Shown: positions 25,799 through 32,231 of the stretch, one piece after another | Layout: every line of letters begins with the position of its first letter | Numbering within the stretch: position 1 is the first letter of the stretch | DNA from: Delftia acidovorans | GTDB lineage: Bacteria; Pseudomonadota; Gammaproteobacteria; Burkholderiales; Burkholderiaceae_C | Assembly (NCBI GenBank): GCA_031286585.1 | Contig: JAITUC010000030.1 | Span: 17,449-81,448 of the forward strand | Length of the DNA stretch: 64,000 nt | Direction of reading: 5' to 3' | Program-made: the position numbers and the translations under genes | The notes under the pieces: model-generated | What the model saw: only the letters and a program-made list of their open reading frames with translations | Databases searched by the model: none | What the model was told of the DNA's origin: nothing

Positions 25799-26109
25799 CG
25801 TGACCGGAGCAGTGGCGCCGCCAGGTCACGGCCGTTTCGTGCCTTCGTCGGACTCCAGCGCTCGGGACGACACGGTGCAGGCCTGCGTTCACCAGTCAGC
25901 AGCCACTGCCGGCCGCCCTTTATGCGAGGGGAAGTGCGGCAGCACATAGCCCCCCGTGCAACGGGGTCGGGGGATGGCCGGGGTCATCGGCTAGGTCGAT
26001 CATCCTCGCCCTCGACAGTCCCCGCCGAGACACGTCCCCTCTACAGCAAGCAGAAAAACCTGTCCCCTCCCCAACCCTAGCCCAGCACAAGCCTTGCTAG
26101 CCTTGGCAC
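25799..26109. other. gene-free gap with two hairpins
   Basis: CGTGACC 25799-25805 pairs with GGTCACG 25824-25830 just after the hchA stop, and CCCCGT-GCA-ACGGGG forms a tight hairpin at 25952-25966. Neither is followed by a clear T-run. Just before the MerR-type gene, CTAGC 26077-26081 and GCTAG 26096-26100 form an inverted repeat that could be its operator. Nothing else is recognisable. Confidence 0.4.
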
Positions 26110-26577
26110 ATGCTGATCTCCGAACTCGCCCAGCTCACGGGCGTCTCCATCCACGCGCTGCGCCACTACGAGCGCGCGGGCCTGCTCAAGCCCCGGCGCC
26201 TGCCCAATGGCTACCGCGACTATCCGCGCTCGGCCCGGCGCGAGGTGGTGTTCATCGCCATGTCCCGCGCGCTGGGGTTCGGGCTGCCGCGCATTGCGGA
26301 GAACCTGCGCGCCTGGCGTGCGGGGCGCATAGGTCCCGGTGACCTGGCCGATGCCGTGCAGCAGCGCGTGCAGGAGATAGACGAACATATCGCCGCGCTG
26401 CAGGCCCAGCGCGCCCAGGCCCTGGACCATGTGCAGTGGCTGCGCGCCCGCCAGGCCGAGCTGGATCTGGCGCAGACGGCACCGGCCCCAGCCAGCACCC
26501 CCGACAAACCCGCCGCGCCCTGGCCGCGCGTGCGCCGTGCCGCTTCACCCACCACGAAGGAGACAAGCCATGACTGA
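26110..26577 (+). CDS. MerR-family transcriptional regulator
   Basis: A 155-residue regulator. The N-terminal winged helix MLISELAQLTGVSIHALRHY followed by ERAGLLKPRRLPNGYRDYP is the standard MerR DNA-binding domain. A dimerisation coiled coil (about 75-120) and a Pro/Ala-rich tail without Cys follow, so it is not a metal-type MerR. It overlaps the next gene by 8 bp and probably controls that short operon. Confidence 0.9.
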   Translation: MLISELAQLTGVSIHALRHYERAGLLKPRRLPNGYRDYPRSARREVVFIAMSRALGFGLPRIAENLRAWRAGRIGPGDLADAVQQRVQEIDEHIAALQAQRAQALDHVQWLRARQAELDLAQTAPAPASTPDKPAAPWPRVRRAASPTTKETSHD

Positions 26578-27025
26578 GCCGACCACCCACCCCACCCCAT
26601 CCACCCAGGCCCTGCAGAACGCCGTGCTGGCCATGCCCATGGCGCGCACCCTGGGCCTGCGCTTTGTGCATGCCGAGCCCGGCGCCACCGAGCTGGAGAT
26701 GCCGATTGCCGATGCACTGTGCTTTCAGCCGGGCCAGTTGCAGGCCACGGCGATCTTTGCGCTGGGCGATTTTGCGGCGGTGTCGGCCGCAGGTTCACTG
26801 CTGCCTGCAGGCTGGGCCAATGCCACGGTGGACGGCAGCGTGAAGCTCTTCGCCCCCGCACGCGGCACCCACCTGCGGGCGCGCGGCCGCGTGGTGGATG
26901 CCGGCCGCGTGCTCAGCATCTGCGCGGCGGACCTGTATGCGGTGGCCGAGGATGGTCATGAAACGCATTGCGCGACCTGGCTGGGGACGGCGCGCAATCT
27001 GGAGCCCAGGCCGGCGCGGGCCTGA
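26570..27025 (+). CDS. hotdog-fold thioesterase-like protein (PaaI/DUF4442 type)
   Basis: A 151-residue protein starting at 26570 with AAGGAG upstream. The core has PMARTLGLRFVHAEPGATELEMPI, then LQATAIFALGDFAAVSAAGS and the beta-strand NATVDGSVKLFAPARGTHLR, matching the order of the single-domain hotdog acyl-CoA thioesterases. A conserved Asp/Gly (GDFAA) sits at the catalytic helix. Substrate is unknown. It is co-transcribed with the MerR gene. Confidence 0.7.
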   Translation: MTEPTTHPTPSTQALQNAVLAMPMARTLGLRFVHAEPGATELEMPIADALCFQPGQLQATAIFALGDFAAVSAAGSLLPAGWANATVDGSVKLFAPARGTHLRARGRVVDAGRVLSICAADLYAVAEDGHETHCATWLGTARNLEPRPARA

Positions 27026-27040
27026 GGGCGCTCCCGCCGC

Positions 27041-27085
27041 CTCCCCACCCCGTATGTCAACGCCTGCGTCGTGGCGGTTGCGGGG
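27041..27085 (+). repeat. dispersed repeat copy, left flank of AT-rich island
   Basis: These bases match, on the opposite strand, the segment around 18297-18345 almost exactly: a CTCCCCACCCC lead, CGTATGTCAACGCC, then the TGCGTCGTGGCGGTTGCGGGG arm. It immediately follows the thioesterase-like gene and precedes the AT-rich block. Confidence 0.8.
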
Positions 27086-27131
27086 CTGCAAGGTTGTCGA
27101 AGGGCAGACGACCTCGCCAAGGCCACCACGG

Positions 27132-28433
27132 CTACAAGCTTTCCTTCAAGCCAATCTTCTCTTCAGATAGAGACTCTCGCCTATTGAGAATAAGCAATAC
27201 CAACATCACACAGGACATGAGAGAAGAAAACGAGAAAATATAGTTGATCATGGAATAACTGGAGCCATGGAAGCCCAATGACATTGGAGCAAAAAATATC
27301 ACTGCATAAATGGTCCAAAAAATCATTCTTGATGACCAATAAAGACCTAGCCCGCCAGAAATTGCTGCCGCATAGAAGAACACCACGTCCGTGATTCCTT
27401 TGCACACCAAGGAAAGGAAACCTTCACCGACAATTTGAGAACCATTTGCCTTCGATACTTCATAGAACAGCATGAATACAAACAATGCAACAGCTGGAAT
27501 AATGGCACATAAAATCATCAATGACGATAAATCTTTGATGAACTGAAATTGCACTGCCCATTTTCCACGATTTTTGGATATCTCCATTGCCAGAAGAGCA
27601 CAGACTCCCATGGCAGGCAGTTCTGCCAGCAGCAATATGGCAGAAGCTTGAGATTGAATTGCAGAATACATTGCACCCAGCCCTGCAACAGACATTGACA
27701 ATATATAAAGCAGATATTTCCCAAAGAACGCATTGGCATAGCCAGGGATCAAGACGGAAAATATTCTTCTGCCAGGCAATCCAAGAAAATTGAATGAAAA
27801 TCCGAATTGACAGTATTTCCGCATCAAAGCATATGCCGCAACGGAAAAAATGATGTCACTGAACAGATAGGCCAGAGCAACCGAATCATCACTCATCCAC
27901 TCATTCTTCCCAAGCAGCACCAGCACAACAATCACACAGGCTGCATGGAAAAAAACCTGCCACATTCTGAATTTTGCAACGATGGCAGTATGTGATCTTG
28001 ACTCAAGAACGCAGCCGCATACATTGATGATTCCGAAGAAGGGAATACACAGAATTATCAATCTTGCCTGGGATATGGCCCCATCCAATAGTTCCTCTGG
28101 CAAGCCGGATATCAGGGTTTTCGAGATAACCGGAAGCCAATACACCAGAATAAAACAAAACCCGGTGTACAGGAATACCATCCAAAACAGCAAACTGATG
28201 AGCGAGTCCGATTGCTCCTTATCTTTGCTGGCAGACATTTCCGCAAAAAAGATGGCGCCAATACTCGCCGGCAATACAAAGAAAAGTGAAGCAAAGGAAA
28301 GGGCTATGCTGAATTGGGCAACGAGAGTCGAGCTATAAAAACTAATGGCAAAAATGGTGACCATGGAGGCAAGCGGCGGGGCGGCGCGCCCAACTGCGAG
28401 GTCAAATACCCGCTTTGCATCACCAGGCATCAT
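27132..28433 (-). CDS. MATE/flippase-like multidrug or peptide exporter
   Basis: A 433-residue membrane protein with about 11-12 hydrophobic helices arranged as two similar halves, as in the MOP superfamily (MATE exporters, polysaccharide flippases). The first helix block is GRAAPPLASMVTIFAISFYSS. Its codons are markedly AT-rich compared with the rest of the window. It starts inside the stop of the upstream GRDP-like gene (ATGA overlap), so production of both proteins is coupled. The likely job is export of the product or substrate of its partners; whether it is a true MATE or a flippase is undecided. Confidence 0.65.
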   Translation of the reverse strand: MMPGDAKRVFDLAVGRAAPPLASMVTIFAISFYSSTLVAQFSIALSFASLFFVLPASIGAIFFAEMSASKDKEQSDSLISLLFWMVFLYTGFCFILVYWLPVISKTLISGLPEELLDGAISQARLIILCIPFFGIINVCGCVLESRSHTAIVAKFRMWQVFFHAACVIVVLVLLGKNEWMSDDSVALAYLFSDIIFSVAAYALMRKYCQFGFSFNFLGLPGRRIFSVLIPGYANAFFGKYLLYILSMSVAGLGAMYSAIQSQASAILLLAELPAMGVCALLAMEISKNRGKWAVQFQFIKDLSSLMILCAIIPAVALFVFMLFYEVSKANGSQIVGEGFLSLVCKGITDVVFFYAAAISGGLGLYWSSRMIFWTIYAVIFFAPMSLGFHGSSYSMINYIFSFSSLMSCVMLVLLILNRRESLSEEKIGLKESL

Positions 28434-28867
28434 ACCTGACCTTCCTCCGCAGAATCAAAACCCATGATATATGACCCGAATTCTTTGAAATGGAGATCCT
28501 GGGTTATTTTGAAGGAGTCATGCATTTTTTTATTATCCTCCGGACCTCTCATTCCGAAGTATGGATAATGATGAAAATAATGACCAAATATATTGTAGCA
28601 ATCCTTGAAATATTTCTCCGTGTCCAAAATATGATGATGCCATATTTCATCAATTTCCGAAGAAGGAGGTATATGGTCGTAGGATTGATAGTATTTTCTA
28701 TTTATCCATAGGAAATTTTTATAGTAACGAATGGCCATCTCCAATGCGTCATTGCTCCACAATATTGCAATATTAGGATCAGGCTGCGTCAACTTCAAAA
28801 ATAGCATACTGAAATCCATCGACTCTATATATATTCTTGACTGTTCCAAATCAGGCTTGACCAACAC
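28430..28867 (-). CDS. GRDP-like (DUF1399-type) small protein
   Basis: A 145-residue protein with a GTG start preceded by GAGGTG. The centre reads PPSSEIDEIWHHHILDTEKY, followed by Cys90, then FGHYFHHYPYFG. This is the conserved pattern of glycine-rich domain protein-like family members (DxxWHxHIL, Cys, fxHHxP). His77-79, His96, His99-100 and Cys90 make a plausible metal site. Function of the family in bacteria is not known to me. AT-rich codon use and coupling to the exporter suggest a transferred cassette. Assignment is from motif recall, without a profile search. Confidence 0.6.
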   Translation of the reverse strand: MLVKPDLEQSRIYIESMDFSMLFLKLTQPDPNIAILWSNDALEMAIRYYKNFLWINRKYYQSYDHIPPSSEIDEIWHHHILDTEKYFKDCYNIFGHYFHHYPYFGMRGPEDNKKMHDSFKITQDLHFKEFGSYIMGFDSAEEGQV

Positions 28868-28905
28868 GTTTCACCTCATATATTTCATGTGATGTTTTAA
28901 CAATG

Positions 28906-28931
28906 AAAAAGGGGCATTTGCCCCTTTTTTT
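28906..28931 (-). terminator. bidirectional rho-independent terminator or attenuator
   Basis: GGGGC-ATTT-GCCCC is flanked by five A on one side and seven T on the other, so it works in both directions. On the minus strand it follows the stop of the small peptide gene at once and stands 38 bp before the GRDP-like gene. It could therefore set a high peptide-to-enzyme ratio. Confidence 0.8.
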
Positions 28932-29025
28932 AAGTATGGTCAGGCCATCTGCCTTCGCAATGCTGACCAGTTGCCATTTTTTGGCCGGACACGCATTTCA
29001 TGATTTTTCTCTTCTGGATTTTCAT
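28930..29025 (-). CDS. small basic Cys-containing peptide (possible precursor)
   Basis: A 31-residue frame beginning MKIQKRKIMKC and ending EGRWPDHT, with Cys at 11 and 23. The ATG at 29025 has AGAGGA 5 bp upstream, an excellent ribosome site in this context, and the stop lies on the edge of a strong terminator. The N-terminal third is strongly basic; the C-terminal two thirds is polar with Gly, His, Trp and both Cys. It resembles a leader/core layout of a modified peptide, but an unmodified small protein or a regulatory leader peptide is equally possible. I do not recognise the family. Confidence 0.5.
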   Translation of the reverse strand: MKIQKRKIMKCVSGQKMATGQHCEGRWPDHT

Positions 29026-29388
29026 ATCAGTCCTCTGATGAATTTCGATCACTGTTATCAGCAATCGGTCGGTGGGATACCAACGCATGTACACCTCGCA
29101 TGAGAATAAAACATGCAGATGCAGCAATTGAAAATTCTTTTAGCCAATCCGGATTGGCCAAATCATTGACTGCAAAACTTTATGACGCAATCGGACTGAT
29201 CTGAAAAACTTGATGCACAGCCTGTGCTGCATCAGCGCCCGAATGAAATTCGCAGTCTGCCGACCCTGTCTTTACATCGGCGACCCATATGCACGCCACT
29301 GCGCTGTGGCGGTTGCATTGCAGTCCTGCCGAAGGACAGGACCGCTCCGTTGCCTGACGCGGGTCAAAAGCAGACCCGGCCAGTCAAC
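29026..29388. other. upstream region of the island, AT-rich then repeat
   Basis: From 29026 to about 29200 the sequence stays AT-rich and holds the presumed promoter of the small peptide gene; the palindrome-like CCAATCCGGATTGG lies at 29145-29158. From 29284 it returns to GC-rich repeat sequence up to the DAHP synthase stop. No further open frame is convincing. Confidence 0.45.
29284..29340 (+). repeat. dispersed repeat copy, right flank of AT-rich island
   Basis: A diverged copy in the same orientation as the one at 27041. It keeps CATATG, the GTGGCGGTTGC core and, at its end, CCTGCCGAAGGACAGG, which equals the inner hairpin region of the copy near 18275-18290 read on the other strand. Just after it, GGGTC-AAAAGCA-GACCC forms a small hairpin near 29371-29387. 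Confidence 0.65.
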
Positions 29389-30504
29389 TCATCCCCGCAG
29401 CTTCGCCCGCCGCGCCTTCACCGCCGCCGCCAACTGCTCCAGCACAGGCACGGTCTGCTCCAGGCTGATGCAGGCATCGGTCACGGACACGCCATGCGCC
29501 AGCGGCTGGCCGTCCACGATGTCCTGCCGCCCTTCCTGCAGGTGGCTTTCGATCATCAGCCCGGTGATGCGCGCATCGCCCCCCGCGATCTGCTGGGCCA
29601 CGTCGACCGCCACGTCGATCTGGCGGCGGTGCTGCTTGCTGCTGTTGGCGTGGGAGACATCGATCATGACCTGCGGGCGCAGGCCTGCGCCTTCCAGCAG
29701 GGCGCAGGCGGCCTGCACGTGTTCGGCGCCATAGTTGGGCTGCTTGCCGCCGCGCAGGATGACGTGGCAGTCGCCATTGCCGCGGGTCTCGAAGATGGCG
29801 GACTGGCCCATCTTGGTCATGCCCATGAAGGCGTGGGGCGCGCTGGCCGCCTGGATGGCGTCGCTGGCCACCTTGACGCCGCCGTCCGTGCCGTTCTTGA
29901 AGCCCACGGGGCAGGACAGGCCGCTGGCCAGCTGGCGGTGGCTCTGGCTTTCCGTGGTGCGCGCGCCGATGGCGCCCCAGCTGACCAGGTCGCTGATGAA
30001 TTGCGGCGACAGCAGGTCCAGGAATTCCGTGCCCACGGGCAGGCCCAGGGCCAGCACGTCCAACAGCAGGGCGCGGGCCATCTCCAGGCCTTCGTTGATG
30101 GCGAAGCTGCCGTCCAGGTGCGGGTCGTTGATGTAGCCCTTCCAGCCCACGGTGGTGCGGGGCTTCTCGAAGTAGACGCGCATCACGACGAGCAGCTCGC
30201 CGGCCAGGGCGTCGGCCTGGGCCTTGAGCTGGCGCGCGTAGTCCATGGCCTGGTCATGGTCGTGGATGGAGCAGGGGCCGACGACGACGATGAGCCGGTC
30301 ATCCCGGCCCTGCAGAACGTCCGAGATGGCGGCGCGGCTGGTTTCCACCAGTTGCTGCGCGGCTTCGGGCGCAGGCAGCCATTCCTGCAGCAGGGCGGGC
30401 GTGATCAGGGGGCGCACGGCCTTGATGCGCAGGTCGTCGATGCGGGTGGTGTCGTGCGTGCTCAGGGGCACGGCACTGCGTTGTACGTGGGTGGGGGAGG
30501 TCAT
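29389..30504 (-). CDS. aroG: 3-deoxy-7-phosphoheptulonate synthase, class I (AroG type)
   Basis: A 371-residue DAHP synthase that joins phosphoenolpyruvate and erythrose 4-phosphate in the first step of the shikimate pathway. Family motifs: VVVGPCSIHD, MRVYFEKPRTTVGWKGYINDP (split at 20: the PEP-binding KPRTT), GARTTESQSHR, GFKNGTDG and MIDVSHANS. The metal-binding Cys (GPCSIHD), His, Glu and Asp regions are present. I start at MTSPTHVQ (30504), as an upstream in-frame ATG lies in the promoter region. Divergent from an iron-regulated FecI gene. Confidence 0.9.
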   Translation of the reverse strand: MTSPTHVQRSAVPLSTHDTTRIDDLRIKAVRPLITPALLQEWLPAPEAAQQLVETSRAAISDVLQGRDDRLIVVVGPCSIHDHDQAMDYARQLKAQADALAGELLVVMRVYFEKPRTTVGWKGYINDPHLDGSFAINEGLEMARALLLDVLALGLPVGTEFLDLLSPQFISDLVSWGAIGARTTESQSHRQLASGLSCPVGFKNGTDGGVKVASDAIQAASAPHAFMGMTKMGQSAIFETRGNGDCHVILRGGKQPNYGAEHVQAACALLEGAGLRPQVMIDVSHANSSKQHRRQIDVAVDVAQQIAGGDARITGLMIESHLQEGRQDIVDGQPLAHGVSVTDACISLEQTVPVLEQLAAAVKARRAKLRG

Positions 30505-30569
30505 GGCGCTATTGTCGCGTGCCGCCCAAGGACAAGGGCATTCCATCGGGAGTTACTGGGTACAGCGAT

Positions 30570-30588
30570 AATATTGAGAATCATTCTT
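30570..30588 (+). promoter_or_regulatory. Fur box upstream of FecI-type sigma factor
   Basis: The 19 bases AATATTGAGAATCATTCTT match 14 of 19 positions of the Fur consensus GATAATGATAATCATTATC and lie 42 bp before the sigma factor start. Iron-replete repression of the whole surface-signalling locus is expected. Confidence 0.75.
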
Positions 30589-30629
30589 CTTCTCGCTTCC
30601 CGATTTTTTCTTTCGCATTCCCTTGCCGC

Positions 30630-31217
30630 ATGTCCGGGCGCCCTTCCCCTTCCGCCGATGCCCGTCCCGTGGCCCAGTCACAGCCGCCTGCGGCCGGCAC
30701 GCCGCTGGTCGATTCGCTGCTGGGCCACTATGAAAGCCTGGTGGGCTATGTGCGCCGGCGCTTCAGCCTGGGCGAGGGCTCGCGCGACGTGGTGCATGAC
30801 GCCTACCTGCTGCTGGCCCAGCGCCCGCCGCGCACCGATGCCCGCAACACCGTGGGCCTGCTGCGCCGCGTGCTGCACCACCTGGCCGTGGACACGCTGC
30901 GCCGGTCCGATGCCCGGCGCGCGCATGAAGTGGGTTGCGACCCCGCCCTGCTGCCGCCTGCCATCTGTCCGCAGCCCGGCCCTGAGCAGATCGCCCAGGG
31001 CCGGCAGGAGCTGCGCGGCCTGATCGCCGCCATCGAGGCCCTGCCGCCGCGCTGCCGCGAGGTCTTCATCCTGCACAAGATCCACGGCCTGCCCCAGGCC
31101 GAGGTGGCCCGGCTGCTGCAGGTTTCCTTGCAGAACGTGGAAAAGCACCTGCGCCGGGGCCTGCAGGCCTGCCAGGCCCATATGCAGCAGCATTCGCAGC
31201 AAGGCCCGCGCACCTGA
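30630..31217 (+). CDS. FecI-type ECF sigma factor
   Basis: A 195-residue ECF sigma factor. Region 2 is HYESLVGYVRRRFSLGEGSRDVVHDAYL (split near the middle), and region 4 is LPPRCREVFILHKIHGLPQ followed by EVARLLQVSLQNVEKHLRRGL. Both are typical of FecI/PvdS-like factors. The ATG at 30630 lacks a good ribosome site; the frame is open further up but would run through the Fur box. It is followed by fecR- and receptor-type genes, making a complete iron surface-signalling system. Confidence 0.9.
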   Translation: MSGRPSPSADARPVAQSQPPAAGTPLVDSLLGHYESLVGYVRRRFSLGEGSRDVVHDAYLLLAQRPPRTDARNTVGLLRRVLHHLAVDTLRRSDARRAHEVGCDPALLPPAICPQPGPEQIAQGRQELRGLIAAIEALPPRCREVFILHKIHGLPQAEVARLLQVSLQNVEKHLRRGLQACQAHMQQHSQQGPRT

Positions 31218-31227
31218 GCATTCCTCC

Positions 31228-32127
31228 ATGAAGCACCAGCCACCCTCCCGCGGCACCGCTGCCGCCTCCGGGGCCAGCCAGCAACGCCGCACGCCCGAGC
31301 AGGCACTGGCCGCCCATGGCGACGCCCTGCGCGCGCATTTCCCGCTGCCCGATCTGGAGCGCCTGTCGCGCGAGGCCGCCGAGCGCGCGGCCCGGCGCCG
31401 CATGCGCGCGGGCCTGGGCATGCTGGGCGCGGTGCTGGTGGCCTCTGGCCTGTGGCTGGCCGACCCGGCCTACCGCAGCGAACACTATGCGGCCGCCGTG
31501 GGCGAGCAGCGCGAACTGCTGCTGGCCGATGGCAGCCGGGCCACGCTGGACTCGGGCACGCAGCTGGACATGGCCTGGCACCTGCGCTCGCGCCGCGCCA
31601 AGCTGGCGCAGGGGCGCGTGCTGCTGGAGGTGGCCCACAGCGAGCTGCGCCCCTTCACCGTACAGGCGGACCGCGCCCAGGTCCGCGTTACCGGCACGCG
31701 CTTCGAGGTGGAGCGCCGCAAGGACGAGGTGGCCGTCTACCTGGACCAGGGCGCGGTGCAGTTGCATCTGGACCAACGCCTGCCGGGCGAGGCGGCACAG
31801 TACACCCTGACTCCCGGCATGTCCGCGACTCTTGGCATGTACGAGCCTGCGCTGCTCAGCGAAGGCACCCACGGCCTGGGCTGGGCGCGCGGCGAGCTGG
31901 TGTTCGAGCGCGAGCGCCTGGCCTCGGTGCTGGCGCAGCTGCAGCGCTATGTAAACCAGCCCATCCGCCTGGCCGATGCGTCGCTGGCCGACATGCCGGT
32001 GTCCGGCGTGTTCCGCACCAGCCAGGTCCAGGCGGTGTTCGACCTGCTGCCGCTGATCGGCCCCATGCAGATACGCCACGGCAGCGACGGTGCCATCGTG
32101 GTGGAACGGCGCGCGGACGCCAATTGA
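31228..32127 (+). CDS. FecR-type anti-sigma/sigma regulator
   Basis: A 299-residue inner-membrane protein. The cytoplasmic N-terminus (about 1-60) would bind the sigma factor, with one membrane segment near residues 60-78. The periplasmic FecR domain carries GEQRELLLADGSRATLDSGT and AQVRVTGTRFEVERR, and a C-terminal STN-contact region ends VFDLLPLIG. It transmits ligand occupancy of the outer-membrane receptor to FecI. It begins 10 bp after the sigma gene. Confidence 0.9.
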   Translation: MKHQPPSRGTAAASGASQQRRTPEQALAAHGDALRAHFPLPDLERLSREAAERAARRRMRAGLGMLGAVLVASGLWLADPAYRSEHYAAAVGEQRELLLADGSRATLDSGTQLDMAWHLRSRRAKLAQGRVLLEVAHSELRPFTVQADRAQVRVTGTRFEVERRKDEVAVYLDQGAVQLHLDQRLPGEAAQYTLTPGMSATLGMYEPALLSEGTHGLGWARGELVFERERLASVLAQLQRYVNQPIRLADASLADMPVSGVFRTSQVQAVFDLLPLIGPMQIRHGSDGAIVVERRADAN

Positions 32128-32231
32128 AACAATTTGTATAACAAGGTTGGGTTGAGGCTTCCGGATTTCGGCACAGGCATGGGCTTGCCAAAAAGGCACG
32201 AGCCAACCAACAACGCCGAACCGAGGACACC

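Noticed and set aside
29026..29127. Longer version of the small peptide frame (65 residues)
   Set aside because: The upstream codons lack a ribosome site, while the ATG at 29025 has AGAGGA at ideal spacing.
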